Positions 31,645 to 41,822 of a DNA stretch of 64,000 bases are shown piece by piece (positions within the stretch are counted from its first letter, which is position 1; the number at the start of each line of letters is the position of its first letter). The position numbers were made by a program, and so were the translations under genes. The stretch is taken from NCBI RefSeq assembly GCF_023218075.1, contig NZ_JALPTB010000008.1, forward strand, positions 62,001-126,000, written 5' to 3'. The DNA is from Rhodococcus sp. HM1. GTDB lineage: Bacteria; Actinomycetota; Actinomycetes; Mycobacteriales; Mycobacteriaceae. The notes beneath the pieces are model-generated. The model was not told the origin of the DNA, did no database searches, and was given only the letters and a program-made list of their open reading frames with translations.

Positions 31645-33743
31645 CGATCCACATCCTGCCGAGCATTTTCGAATGCGGAGAAGAAGGCCTCCAGAGGGAG
31701 GTCGGCGGCCGTTAGGGCGTCATGCGTTCTCGTGCTGAAGTGGGTCAATTCGGTGTCTGGGCGTTCGCCTTCGATCTCGGTCAACGTTTGCAGCCGACCG
31801 TCCTCGGTTGTGTACTCGGTCCACGCCGAGTCTGCGGGAAGGCGCCCACCATTGGCGGCTTGCACGCCGAGCGCCATGTTGTAGTAGGAGGCCGTACGAT
31901 GTGTCCGTCGATGCATTCGCCGTCATCGATTCGATCCGGTCGGCCGTGCTCATATACGCCTCGCGCACCGATGGCGATGCGACGTCGATGCCTGTCGCCA
32001 GGAACGGACCCGCCACCGGGACGAACGAAGCCGACCCGTACAGGGCCGCTTTCGCGCTGTCGAACACCAACCCTCTCCTGTCCAGTGCATCCTCGGCGTC
32101 GTTTCGCCGGTTCTCCAGTTCGAGGTCGAGTCCGGCTTCGACCACGCCGGCCAACCGTCCCGCCCACACTCCGTAATGGATTCGCGAATCGGTGTTCGTT
32201 GCACCGGATGTCGCCCACACCTGCTCCAGCGACGCGACCGACGTCGATGCCTGTGCTGTCAGGTGCCCGGCCGCGTCGACGTCGCTCGACAGCACTGCGT
32301 AGAGCAGTGGCGCGTTCCGGAAGCCGAGTGCCCCGTATCCGTGTGTTCCGGTCTCCTCACCGGGAACGCCGACCATATCGGCCAGATAGGGTGCCACGGC
32401 TTTTGCGAGCCCTTGCGTCACAGCGGGATTCAGCTCACCGATCGACTTTCCGTCGGAGCCGGGAACGTCGAGCAGTTCCCCATGATGTTCGGACAGCAAT
32501 TGCGAAAGGCCGAAAGCGGTTTCGCCTGCGCGCGTGGCATGTTCGATCGCCGCGGGGTCGTCACCGGTCGCCGTTGCATCGTCCGCAATCCACTCGAACA
32601 TCCTCGCCACCGCGGGCTCGCCGGAATCCGACCAATCATGTTGCAGGAGAGGAAGTATCCGATCTTCGCGGCTGTCCGGATCGACCACCATCTCGTGCAC
32701 GCTCTCCTGGTCACGTCCACCGGCGGCGACCAGATGCTCGAGGAGGCCGTCGAACGTCGTCGATCCGGCGTCCCGCAGTTCGATGGCGCTTCGGACTGCG
32801 CGAACCGGTCGAGCAGACCCGAGTCCGGAACGGCGGTGAGAAACACCGGGGGATTGCCCACCAGGACGCCGGTCGTGGCCGGCTTGTCGAAGAATTCCGC
32901 CACCCCTGCCGGCATACCTCCGGAGCCGGTCTCGGGTCCGGAGGCGAGCGCCAAACCGTTCGCCAGGAGCCGCTGCCCTTCCGCGGACCCTTCCATGCTC
33001 ACCTGCTCGGACAGTTTCACGAATCCGTCGACCCCGAGCGTGCCGTACAACTCCCGCACATAGTCGAGCGTTGCCTGGGACATCACGATGTGTTCCCCAC
33101 GCGCCAGGGCTTCGAGCTGTTCGGCGGTGGGTTGGATTCCGCGCAGGTCACGCAGCAGATTGTCGATGTCGGCGGCGGTCAAGTGCGCGCCGCCGGTGAT
33201 CTTCACCGCGAGTTCGCGGGCTTCGAGGCCGGACGTTCCGAGCTGTTCGGGGACGAGTGCGCGCAGGGCATCGAGGGCGTTCCGGACCGCTCGGGCAGCG
33301 TCGGCGTCGGCGTCGGTCAGGGCGGTCACCGCTTGGCCGACCCGCCAGCGCCAGTAGTCGACCTCCTGAGGATCCTCGACGGACCCTGCCGCGACCTGCC
33401 AGTCGTCGCCGACGGAGGCGCCGGCAGCGTGGGCTGCGGCGACGGTGTCGAGCAGGTGGGTTCTCGCCGCGCCGATGCTTCCCAGTGCGGACCGGTACGC
33501 CCCGCCGACGGTCTCCACACCTTCGGCGCACCGGAGCATCCGGCGGCTTTCGAACTCGGCGCGTTCCTCCGCGGCTACCTGCGCATCGCTGACCCAGTAG
33601 TCGTGGTCGCGCATCAGCGACACATCGCGATGGACCGAGCGGGCGATGGCGGCGAGCCGCCGCTGCGCTCCGTCGATCGCGTCCGCGGTTCCGCCCAGGT
33701 GCTGTGGTTGCCACCTCGCCACGGACGTCTGCGTCGGCGTCAC
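31641..33743 (-). pseudogene. Large helical T7SS-substrate-like protein with two frameshifts
   Basis: Spans about 700 codons if two shifts are repaired. The N-terminal 120 residues resemble type VII substrate modules: an early WQPQHL, paired long helices, and YWVSDAQ in the turn. A DDWQVA element and many Ala/Glu/Leu helices follow. The frame changes near 32776-32802 (one base lost) and returns near 31887-31893 (one base gained); between them the sequence continues in the second frame without stops and with sense. The GTG at 33743 overlaps the stop of the WXG100-like gene. It could be a pseudogene, or the shifts could be sequencing errors. Confidence 0.75.
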
Positions 33744-34057
33744 GCGACCTCCCCGGCATTGCGGATGAGGGACGCGAACTCGTCCTCGGCGATCACGTAG
33801 CCCTGCGCACCGCCCCCGGCGATGTAGGCCATCTGGTCGATCGGCCCGGCGAGCACGTCGAAGGCCCCCGCCAGCACAGCGACCGCCTCCGCCGAGACCG
33901 CGGCGAGCTGCGACCCCTCCAGCGAATGCGGCAGCTGCTCGAGGTCGTACCACGGGCCGGTCCGGTGGGAGTTTCCCGCGCGCCGGACCTCGTCCGCGTG
34001 GTTCATGAAGGTGGTGGCGAGCGTGGCGAGCATCTCCGGATCGACCTTCACCGCCAC
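33740..34057 (-). CDS. WXG100-like small secreted protein
   Basis: 105 residues, the usual WXG100 length, with two predicted helices joined by a GPWYDLEQLP turn in place of strict WXG. The first half begins KVDPEMLATLATTFMNHADE, and the second is Ala-rich with GGGAQGYV near the end. Two GTG codons (34057 and 34051) could start it; neither has a strong SD. Its stop overlaps the GTG of the large gene, the same small-then-large arrangement used by type VII substrates that travel as pairs. The match is by pattern and context, not by a strict motif. Confidence 0.7.
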   Translation of the reverse strand: MAVKVDPEMLATLATTFMNHADEVRRAGNSHRTGPWYDLEQLPHSLEGSQLAAVSAEAVAVLAGAFDVLAGPIDQMAYIAGGGAQGYVIAEDEFASLIRNAGEVA

Positions 34058-34318
34058 CGCCCGCCCCGGCCTGGAGCACAGCCCGGAGAACGCACGCACG
34101 CCGAACAGAACAAGATCACCATCGCCCCCCTGTGGTGTCGGGTTCACCCCCGATCGCAGGGTCCCCCGACCCCGACGCAGAGGGCAGCTTACACACGGGT
34201 GTGTGACGGTCACCATGCCGGGAACGAAGACCCGCAGGAGGCGCGGTGTGGCTGACCGAACACGTCGCCGTGGAGGCCTACACTCATCGGTGCCCACTGA
34301 CTTCCGGGAGTGACACGC
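34058..34318. promoter_or_regulatory. Divergent region between the T7SS-like operon and dnaE1
   Basis: No gene is supported. Visible elements are TACACT at 34279-34284, a possible -10 for dnaE1, and a short dyad ACACAC...GTGTGT at 34191-34204. The dnaE1 SD GGGAG lies eight bases before GTG 34319. No clear promoter for the minus-strand operon was found. Confidence 0.35.
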
Positions 34319-37300
34319 GTGGCTGACTCGTTCGTTCATCTGCACAACCACACCGAGTACTCGATGCTCGACGGTGCCGCGAAGGTCGGGCCCCTGTTCA
34401 AGGAGGCCGAACGGCTCGGGATGACGGCGGTCGGCATGACCGACCACGGAAACATGTACGGCGCGAGCGAGTTCTACAACGCCGCGAAGAAGTTCGGGAT
34501 CAAGCCGATCATCGGCATCGAGGCGTACATCGCCCCGGAGTCCCGGTTCAACACCAAGCGTGTGCTGTGGGGCGATCCCAGCCAGAAATCCGACGACGTG
34601 TCCGGCTCGGGTTCCTACACCCACATGACGATGGTCGCGGAGAACGCGACGGGCCTGCGGAACCTGTTCAAGCTGTCCTCCCTCGCCTCCATCGAGGGTC
34701 AGCTCGGCAAGTGGGCCCGCATGGACGAGGAACTCATCGCCGCGCACGCCGAGGGCATCATCGCCACGACGGGCTGCCCGTCCGGTGAGATCCAGACGCG
34801 GCTGCGTCTCGGTCACGACCGCGAGGCGCTCGAGGCCGCCGCGAAGTGGCAGGAGATCTGGGGCAAGGACAACTTCTTCCTGGAACTGATGGACCACGGC
34901 CTGTCCATCGAGCGGCGCGTCCGCGAGGGCCTGCTCGAGATCGGCCGCAAGCTGGGTATTCCTCCGCTCGCGACGAACGACTGCCACTATGTCACGAAGG
35001 ATGCCGCCGAGAACCACGAGGCGCTGCTGTGCATCCAGACCGGCAAGACGCTCTCGGATCCGACCCGCTTCAAGTTCGATGGTGACGGCTACTACCTCAA
35101 GTCCGCCGAGGAGATGCGTGCCATCTGGGACTCGGAGGTTCCCGGCGCATGCGACAACTCGGTGCTCATCGGCGAACGCGTGCAGTCCTACGACGACGTG
35201 TGGAAGCACCGCGATCGCATGCCGATCTTCCCGGTGCCCGAGGGACACACCCAGGAGAGCTTCCTGCGCCACGAGGTGATGCGCGGCCTGGAGCGTAGGT
35301 TCCCGGGCGGCCCGCCGGAGGAGTACCTCGCCCGCGCCGACTACGAGATCGGCGTCATCAACGAGATGGGATTCCCCGCCTACTTCCTCGTGGTCGGCGA
35401 CCTCATCAACCATGCCCGTGAGGTCGGCATCCGGGTCGGCCCGGGCCGTGGTTCGGCCGCCGGTTCTCTTGTCGCCTACGCAATGGGCATCACGAACATC
35501 GACCCGATCCCGCACGGTCTGCTGTTCGAGCGGTTCCTCAACCCCGAACGTGTCTCCATGCCCGATATCGATATCGACTTCGACGATCGTCGCCGCGGCG
35601 AGATGGTGCGCTACGCGTCGGAGAAGTGGGGCAACGACAAGGTCGCCCAGGTCATCACGTTCGGCACCATCAAGACCAAGGCCGCCATCAAGGACTCGGC
35701 GCGCGTGCAGTTCGGTCAGCCCGGCTTCGCGATCGCCGACCAGATCACCAAGGCGCTGCCGCCGCCGATCATGGCGAAGGACATCCCGGTCTCCGGCATC
35801 ACCGACCCCAATCACGAGCGGTACAAGGAGGCCGCCGAGGTTCGCGCGCTGATCGACTCGAACCCGGACGTGAAGAAGATCTACGAGACCGCGCTCGGCC
35901 TCGAGGGACTGATCCGCAACGCCGGCGTGCACGCCTGCGCGGTCATCATGTCGTCCGAGCCGCTGATGGATGCGATCCCGGTGTGGAAACGCGCCCAGGA
36001 CGGCGCGATCATCACCGGCTGGGACTACCCGTCGTGCGAGGCCATCGGCCTGCTGAAGATGGACTTCCTGGGCCTGCGCAACCTCACGGTGATCGGCGAC
36101 GCGATCGAGCTGATCAAGGAGAACCGCGGGATCGACATCGACCTCGACACCCTCCCGCTCGAGGACGAACCGACCTACGAACTGCTTGCGCGCGGCGACA
36201 CGCTAGGCGTGTTCCAGCTCGACGGCAGTGCCATGCGTGACCTGCTGCGACGCATGCAGCCGACCGGCTTCGACGACATCGTCGCCGTCCTCGCGCTGTA
36301 CCGGCCGGGTCCGATGGGCATGAACGCCCACAACGACTACGCGGACCGCAAGAACAATCGGCAAGAGGTCAAGCCGATCCATCCGGAACTCGAGGAACCG
36401 CTGCGCGACATCCTGAAGGACACGTTCGGTCTGATCGTGTACCAGGAGCAGATCATGCAGATCGCGCAGAAGGTCGCCGGGTACAGCCTCGGCCAGGCCG
36501 ACCTGCTGCGTCGCGCGATGGGTAAGAAGAAGAAGGAGATCCTCGACGAGGCCTACGACGGCTTCGCCGAAGGCATGCGGAACAACGGCTTCTCGCAGCC
36601 GGCGATCACTGCGCTGTGGGACACCGTTCTGCCCTTCGCCGGCTACGCGTTCAACAAGTCGCACGCCGCCGGCTACGGTCTCGTGTCCTTCTGGACCGCC
36701 TACCTCAAGGCCAACTACCCGGCCGAGTACATGGCCGCGCTGCTCACCTCGGTCGGTGACGACAAGGACAAGGCCGCGCTGTACCTGGCGGACTGCCGCA
36801 AGATGGGCATCACCGTGCTGCCGCCGGACGTGAACGCCTCGCGCGTCGACTTCGCCGCGGTCGGCGAGGACATCCGATTCGGTATGGGCGCGGTGCGCAA
36901 CGTCGGTGCGAACGTCGTCGCGTCGATCATCAAGGCCCGTGAGGAGAAGGGTGCGTTCACCGACTTCTCCGACTATCTCGGCAAGATCGACACGCTGGCC
37001 TGCTCGAAGAAGGTCACCGAATCGCTCATCAAGGCCGGCGCGTTCGACTCGCTCGGTCATCCCCGCAAGGGCTTGATGCTCGTCCACGCCGACGCGATCG
37101 ACGCGGTGATGAGCACCAAGAAAGCCGAGGCCATCGGCCAGTTCGACCTGTTCGGCGGCGCCGACGCCGACGAGTCGGTGACGTCGGTGTTCAACGTGAA
37201 GATCCCCGACGAGGAGTGGGACACCAAGCACCGGCTCGCGCTCGAGCGGGAGATGCTCGGCCTGTACGTCTCGGGACACCCCCTCAACGGCATCGAGCAC

Positions 37301-37855
37301 GTGCTCGCCGCGCAGGCGGACACCCAGATCCCGGCAATCCTCGAAGGCGACATCAAGGACGGCACCCAGGTCACCGTCGGCGGCATTCTCGCCTCGGTGA
37401 ACCGGCGCATCAACAAGAACGGTCTGGCCTGGGCGTCCGCGCAGATCGAGGACCTGTCCGGTGGCATCGAGGTGCTGTTCTTCCCGCAGTCCTACTCGGT
37501 GTACGGGATGGACGTCGTCGAGGACTCCGTGGTCCTGGTCAAGGCACGCGTGTCGATCCGCGACGACCGGATCTCTCTCATCGCCAACGACCTTGCGGTA
37601 CCGGATCTTTCGCAGATCGGTGTCGCCAAGCCGCTGTCGGTGTCGATGCCGACGCGGCTGTGCACACCGGACAAGGTGGGGGCGCTCAAGAACGTCCTGA
37701 CCCGCCATCCGGGCACCTCGGACGTCCACGTGCGGCTGATCTCCGGTACCAAGGTCACCTTGCTCAAGGTCGACGACAGCCTGCGGGTGGAACCGTCGTC
37801 GGCGTTGATGGGCGATCTCAAGGCGCTCCTCGGCCCGGGCTGCCTGGCTACTTAA
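34319..37855 (+). CDS. dnaE: DNA polymerase III alpha subunit (replicative, DnaE1)
   Basis: Main replicative polymerase. The N-terminal PHP domain begins [16 protein letters not shown], which in actinobacterial DnaE1 carries proofreading 3'-5' exonuclease activity. The C-family palm acidic residues are in [11 protein letters not shown]. The tail contains an OB fold ([13 protein letters not shown]). 1178 residues. The GTG at 34319 is preferred over GTG 34310 by SD spacing. It keeps the dnaE1 position relative to ileS, lspA and ilvA seen in M. tuberculosis (Rv1547). Confidence 0.97.
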   Translation: MADSFVHLHNHTEYSMLDGAAKVGPLFKEAERLGMTAVGMTDHGNMYGASEFYNAAKKFGIKPIIGIEAYIAPESRFNTKRVLWGDPSQKSDDVSGSGSYTHMTMVAENATGLRNLFKLSSLASIEGQLGKWARMDEELIAAHAEGIIATTGCPSGEIQTRLRLGHDREALEAAAKWQEIWGKDNFFLELMDHGLSIERRVREGLLEIGRKLGIPPLATNDCHYVTKDAAENHEALLCIQTGKTLSDPTRFKFDGDGYYLKSAEEMRAIWDSEVPGACDNSVLIGERVQSYDDVWKHRDRMPIFPVPEGHTQESFLRHEVMRGLERRFPGGPPEEYLARADYEIGVINEMGFPAYFLVVGDLINHAREVGIRVGPGRGSAAGSLVAYAMGITNIDPIPHGLLFERFLNPERVSMPDIDIDFDDRRRGEMVRYASEKWGNDKVAQVITFGTIKTKAAIKDSARVQFGQPGFAIADQITKALPPPIMAKDIPVSGITDPNHERYKEAAEVRALIDSNPDVKKIYETALGLEGLIRNAGVHACAVIMSSEPLMDAIPVWKRAQDGAIITGWDYPSCEAIGLLKMDFLGLRNLTVIGDAIELIKENRGIDIDLDTLPLEDEPTYELLARGDTLGVFQLDGSAMRDLLRRMQPTGFDDIVAVLALYRPGPMGMNAHNDYADRKNNRQEVKPIHPELEEPLRDILKDTFGLIVYQEQIMQIAQKVAGYSLGQADLLRRAMGKKKKEILDEAYDGFAEGMRNNGFSQPAITALWDTVLPFAGYAFNKSHAAGYGLVSFWTAYLKANYPAEYMAALLTSVGDDKDKAALYLADCRKMGITVLPPDVNASRVDFAAVGEDIRFGMGAVRNVGANVVASIIKAREEKGAFTDFSDYLGKIDTLACSKKVTESLIKAGAFDSLGHPRKGLMLVHADAIDAVMSTKKAEAIGQFDLFGGADADESVTSVFNVKIPDEEWDTKHRLALEREMLGLYVSGHPLNGIEHVLAAQADTQIPAILEGDIKDGTQVTVGGILASVNRRINKNGLAWASAQIEDLSGGIEVLFFPQSYSVYGMDVVEDSVVLVKARVSIRDDRISLIANDLAVPDLSQIGVAKPLSVSMPTRLCTPDKVGALKNVLTRHPGTSDVHVRLISGTKVTLLKVDDSLRVEPSSALMGDLKALLGPGCLAT

Positions 37856-37867
37856 CCCGCCCGCGCG

Positions 37868-37898
37868 GTAGCGCCCGGAAACTCGAGTAGGGCGCTAC
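37868..37898. terminator. Hairpin after dnaE1
   Basis: Perfect 9-bp arms GTAGCGCCC (37868-37876) and GGGCGCTAC (37890-37898) with a 13-base loop, 13 bases after the dnaE1 stop. No T run follows. Confidence 0.6.
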
Positions 37899-37969
37899 TC
37901 GCGCGCTCCGGCGACCGCCGGACCAGCATCGAATGCGTATCACTCGGGCATTCATGCGAGGCGAAGATC

Positions 37970-39358
37970 ATGAACAGGATCGGCGGTCGGGCGGTTGTTC
38001 TCGGGGGCAGTATGGGCGGGCTGTTGGCCGCCCGCGCGCTGGCCGAGTTCTACGACACGGTGACCGTGGTCGAGCGGGACGTGCTTCCCACCGGGCCGGA
38101 GAACCGGCGCGGGGTGCCGCAGGGGCGGCATGTCCACGCGCTGCTCGCGTCCGGAGCGGAGGCGATGGACGAACTCCTGCCCGGGCTGCTCGACGATCTG
38201 GCCTCCGAGGGTGTTCCGCAGATCGCGTACGGTGACATGGCTGGTGTCCACCTCGCCTTCGGCGGGCACACGTTCGGGAAGAGGGATCGTGTGCGGGACG
38301 GGTTCGCGACGTACCTGCCGAGCAGGTGCTTCCTGGAGAGCCGGGTGCGCAGTCGGATCCGCGAGTTGCCGAATGTCACGATCCTCGACGGCCACGGTGC
38401 CGGAGAGCTCACCACCACGGCCGATCGCCGTCGGGTCACCGGTGTACAGGTGGGCGGTGGTGGGAGCGCCCGGACACTCCGCGCGGATCTCGTGGTCGAC
38501 GCCCGGGGACGCGGGGCCCGCACCCCGGCGATTCTCGAGGGCCTCGGCTACGGCCGCCCCGAGGAAGAGCACCTCGTGGTCGACGTGACGTACTGCAGTC
38601 GGTTGTTGCGCATTCCGCCCGGCATGCTGCGGGAGAAGATGGTCATCGTCGGACCGCAACCGGGGCGCCCGACCGGGATGGCATTGTTCGCCTGCGAGAA
38701 CGATACGTGGATGTTCACGGAAACCGGGATGGTGGACACGGAACCGCCGACCGACCTCGCCGACACGATCGAGTTCGTCGAGTCGTTCACTCCGGCGCAT
38801 GTGGTCGCTGCGCTTCGTTCGGCCGAACCGCTCGGTGCCGTCGCGAGACATCGCTACCCGTCGAGCCAATGGCGGCACTACGAACGCATGAGCCGGTTCC
38901 CGGCCGGGCTGCTCGTCTTCGGTGACGCGGTCTGCAGCTTCAATCCGATCTACGGGCAGGGCATGACCGTTGCGGCTCTCGAAGCCCTCGAGCTGCGAAA
39001 GTGCTTGCACCGCAGTGATTCCGACATTGCCGGCCGGTTCTTCCGGGCGGCCGCCCGGCCCGTCGGGGCGGCATGGAAGTTCGCGATCGGTGCCGACCTG
39101 TCGCTGCCGGAGGTCGAGGGACCGCGACCGTGGGGTGTCAGGATCGGCAACGCCTACGTCGATCGGGTCCTCACCGCCGCCGAGACCGACACTGCGGTCG
39201 CGATGCGCTTCCTCCGAGTCAGCAGCCTGTACGACCCGCCGCGGAACCTGGGGCACCCGGCCGTGCTGGCCCGCGTCTGCGCGGCCAATCTCCGGCGTCG
39301 CCGGCCGTCCACCTCGTCCGTGGATCGAGCGGGCACGTCCACCGTGACCGCGCACTGA
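37970..39358 (+). CDS. FAD-dependent oxidoreductase/monooxygenase
   Basis: 462 residues. The N-terminal dinucleotide-binding motif is VVLGGSMGGLLAARALAEF, followed by an acidic ribose-binding Glu (VVERD). The GDAVCSFNPIYGQGMTVAA segment is the second FAD-contact motif of the p-hydroxybenzoate hydroxylase-like group. The C-terminal third is helical, without a membrane segment. The ATG at 37970 follows GAGGCGAAG. Substrate is unknown; hydroxylation or reduction of a lipophilic compound is possible. The next gene is on the same strand, 68 bp away. Confidence 0.85.
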   Translation: MNRIGGRAVVLGGSMGGLLAARALAEFYDTVTVVERDVLPTGPENRRGVPQGRHVHALLASGAEAMDELLPGLLDDLASEGVPQIAYGDMAGVHLAFGGHTFGKRDRVRDGFATYLPSRCFLESRVRSRIRELPNVTILDGHGAGELTTTADRRRVTGVQVGGGGSARTLRADLVVDARGRGARTPAILEGLGYGRPEEEHLVVDVTYCSRLLRIPPGMLREKMVIVGPQPGRPTGMALFACENDTWMFTETGMVDTEPPTDLADTIEFVESFTPAHVVAALRSAEPLGAVARHRYPSSQWRHYERMSRFPAGLLVFGDAVCSFNPIYGQGMTVAALEALELRKCLHRSDSDIAGRFFRAAARPVGAAWKFAIGADLSLPEVEGPRPWGVRIGNAYVDRVLTAAETDTAVAMRFLRVSSLYDPPRNLGHPAVLARVCAANLRRRRPSTSSVDRAGTSTVTAH

Positions 39359-39426
39359 GTGCGAGCCGACGGGACGGTATCGCCTTTCCCGACGTGCGGT
39401 GCCCGCAACGGACCTACCGTGGATTC

Positions 39427-41004
39427 ATGGACTGGTCGAAGGCTCTCGGAATCCCGGCTGCGGCGCTGGCCGCGGTGGCGTCGTACGACCTGCTCCAGCG
39501 TCGGCACGCGCTGCTGAGGAACTTCCCGGTCCTCGGTCACGGGCGGTATCTGCTCGAGGCGATCGGTCCCGAACTGCGTCAGTACATCGTCACCCGCAAC
39601 GACGAGGAGCGGCCGTTCACGCGCGACCAGCGGCACTGGGTGTATGCGGCGTCGAAGCGGCAGAACGACACGTTCGGCTTCGGCACGGACAACGACGTCG
39701 AGTTCACCGACGGGTACACGATCATCAAGCACCGCACGTTCTCCCGGATCCCGCCGTCCGGAGCGCCGCACAGCGGTGAGGGACTGGCGATTCCGTCGGC
39801 GAAGATCCTCGGCGGGCCGCGTGGGCGGGCGAAGGCGTTCCGGCCGGAATCGTTCGTCAACGTCTCGGGAATGAGTTTCGGATCGTTGTCGGGTGCGGCG
39901 GTGGTGGCTCTGAACAAGGGGGCGGCTGCCGCCGGCTGCCTGCACAACACGGGGGAGGGCGGACTGTCGCGGTACCACCGCAACGGTGCCGACCTGATCT
40001 TCCAGATCGGCACGGCCTACTTCGGCTGCCGCGACAGCGAGGGCCGTTTCGATCTCGACCGGCTCGTCGCGCTCACCGAATCGGCACCGGTGAAGGCGAT
40101 CGAGATCAAGCTGAGCCAGGGCGCCAAACCGGGTCTCGGTGGTCTGCTGCCCGGCGCCAAGGTCACCGAGGAGATCGCCGAGATCCGCGGCGTTCCGGTG
40201 GGTCGAGACGTGGTGAGCCCGTCCCGGCACACGGCGTTCCACGACGTCGACAGCATGCTCGATTTCGTGGAGAAGGTTGCCTCGGCCACAGGTCTTCCCG
40301 TCGGGATCAAATCGGCGGTCGGCGATCCGACGTTCTGGCAGTTGCTCGTCGACGCGATGCGCGACGGTGACCGTGGCGTCGACTTCGTCACCGTCGACGG
40401 TGGCGAGGGCGGTACCGGGGCCGCGCCGCTCGTGTTCACCGATTCGGTGTCGCTGCCGTTCCGCAGCGGATTCGCCCGGGTCTACCGGCTGTTCGCCCTG
40501 GCAGGGCTGGCAGAGCGTGTGACCTTCATCGGATCGGGCAAGCTCGGTGTTCCCGACAATGCCGTTGCCGCAATGGCACTCGGTTGCGACATGGTGAACG
40601 TTGCTCGCGAGCCCATGTTCGCGGTGGGCTGCATCCAGGCGCAGAAGTGCCACACCGACCGGTGCCCAGCCGGTGTGGCGACCCAGAATGCTTGGCTGTC
40701 AAGAGGTTTGGATGTTCCGTCGAAGGCCGATCGGGTCGAGCAGTATCTACGGGCGCTGCGCCGGGAGGTGTTCAAGGTTGCGGAGGCGTGCGGCGTGGCG
40801 CATCCGAGCCTGATCACCACCGAGGACGTCGAGGTCGCCGACGGAAACCGGCATTCGGTGACCTTCTCCGAGTTGTACGACTACCGGGAGGGCTGGGGCC
40901 TGCCCGGTATCGCCGACCGCGACGAGATCACCCGCATCATGGCGGCGACCGCCGCGCAGCGCCCGGGTGACACCGGATCGCACGGCGCGAAGACGAAGCC
41001 CTAG
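39427..41004 (+). CDS. Membrane-anchored FMN/Fe-S glutamate-synthase-like protein
   Basis: 525 residues. A hydrophobic N-terminal segment (IPAAALAAVASYDLL) suggests a membrane anchor. The rest matches the FMN-binding central domain of glutamate synthase (GltB): TGEGGLSRYHR, KLSQGAKPGLGG, VDGGEGGTGAAPL. CIQAQKCHTDRCPAGVATQ carries the three cysteines that hold the 3Fe-4S cluster in GltB. The amidotransferase domain is absent, so this is not a full GOGAT; FMN-dependent redox on an unknown substrate is the safe call. The ATG is at 39427. Confidence 0.88.
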   Translation: MDWSKALGIPAAALAAVASYDLLQRRHALLRNFPVLGHGRYLLEAIGPELRQYIVTRNDEERPFTRDQRHWVYAASKRQNDTFGFGTDNDVEFTDGYTIIKHRTFSRIPPSGAPHSGEGLAIPSAKILGGPRGRAKAFRPESFVNVSGMSFGSLSGAAVVALNKGAAAAGCLHNTGEGGLSRYHRNGADLIFQIGTAYFGCRDSEGRFDLDRLVALTESAPVKAIEIKLSQGAKPGLGGLLPGAKVTEEIAEIRGVPVGRDVVSPSRHTAFHDVDSMLDFVEKVASATGLPVGIKSAVGDPTFWQLLVDAMRDGDRGVDFVTVDGGEGGTGAAPLVFTDSVSLPFRSGFARVYRLFALAGLAERVTFIGSGKLGVPDNAVAAMALGCDMVNVAREPMFAVGCIQAQKCHTDRCPAGVATQNAWLSRGLDVPSKADRVEQYLRALRREVFKVAEACGVAHPSLITTEDVEVADGNRHSVTFSELYDYREGWGLPGIADRDEITRIMAATAAQRPGDTGSHGAKTKP

Positions 41005-41014
41005 AAGACGAACT

Positions 41015-41239
41015 CTAGCTGCGGCGGTAGTACGCCAGGCGACCCCACCAGGTCGCGGTGGCTGCGGCCGCCGCCGAGAGTACGGCGGTCTGTCCGGATC
41101 CGGTGATGAGGAACAGCGTGAGCAGCACCAGGAAGCCGACGACGAGGGCTTCGAGCTTGTACAGCGGCCACTCGGTGCCGGCGAGGTCGACTCCGGCCAC
41201 GCTCCGGGCCCGAGGGGCCGGACTGTCGAGAGTGGTCAT
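41015..41239 (-). CDS. Small two-TM membrane protein
   Basis: 74 residues with two hydrophobic stretches (about 30-48 and 52-66) after a hydrophilic N-terminus, ending with basic YYRRS. The ATG at 41239 stands seven bases after AGGAG; a GTG one codon earlier is too close. It converges with the preceding + strand gene across ten bases. It is not recognised; the size and layout suggest a helper or stress membrane protein. Confidence 0.65.
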   Translation of the reverse strand: MTTLDSPAPRARSVAGVDLAGTEWPLYKLEALVVGFLVLLTLFLITGSGQTAVLSAAAAATATWWGRLAYYRRS

Positions 41240-41356
41240 CACGAGGCTCCTACGGTGCTGAAAAGTCTGTCATCAGGGTAGTCGCAGTCGAGAATTCGGG
41301 TCAACGAACTTTTTGCCCCGGGTGTGTCGGATCACAGATACGTGTTGACTGTCGGT

Positions 41357-41791
41357 ATGCCTCTCATCGGAGAATACGAACCCAGCCCGGCGAAATGGGC
41401 CGCCGACCAGGTCGAGAAGTACGAATCCTCGGACGGTGCCGAGGGGAACACCATGCAGGGCCGGCCGGTGGTCATCCTCACCACCCGGGGCGCCAAGAGC
41501 GGCAAGTTGCGCAAGACGCCGCTGATGCGCGTCGAACACGAAGGCATCTACGCAGTCGTCGCCTCGCTGGGCGGTGCACCGAAGAACCCGACCTGGTACT
41601 ACAACGTCGTCGCGAATCCGCACGTGGAGCTGCGGGACGGTGCCGAGGTGAAGGACATGACCGCACGCGAGGTCCACGGCGACGAGAAGGCCGTGTGGTG
41701 GAAACGCGCGGTCGAGGCGTTCCCCGCCTACGCCGAGTACCAGAAGAAGACGGACCGGCAGATACCCGTGTTCGTGCTCGAACCGAGATAG
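41357..41791 (+). CDS. Ddn-like F420-dependent nitroreductase family protein
   Basis: 144 residues of the split beta-barrel F420H2-dependent quinone reductase family (Ddn, Rv1558). The family pattern is clear: [22 protein letters not shown] near residue 36, [12 protein letters not shown] and the C-terminal [16 protein letters not shown]. Such enzymes reduce menaquinone or nitroaromatics with F420H2. The ATG at 41357 is followed by [11 protein letters not shown], the family start; upstream in-frame codons lack an SD. It lies before ilvA, as in M. tuberculosis (Rv1558-Rv1559). F420 use is inferred from the family. Confidence 0.88.
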   Translation: MPLIGEYEPSPAKWAADQVEKYESSDGAEGNTMQGRPVVILTTRGAKSGKLRKTPLMRVEHEGIYAVVASLGGAPKNPTWYYNVVANPHVELRDGAEVKDMTAREVHGDEKAVWWKRAVEAFPAYAEYQKKTDRQIPVFVLEPR

Positions 41792-41822
41792 GGGACCGAC
41801 GGCCGCACACCACGGCGCGCCA

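Noticed and set aside
31641-33743. Programmed ribosomal frameshifting in the large T7SS-like gene
   Set aside because: Two opposite shifts would be needed, and no slippery heptamer or following stem was seen at either place.
33740-35932. A long minus-strand frame running from the WXG100-like gene across the start of dnaE1
   Set aside because: Only its last 105 codons look like a real protein; the part opposite dnaE1 is a shadow.
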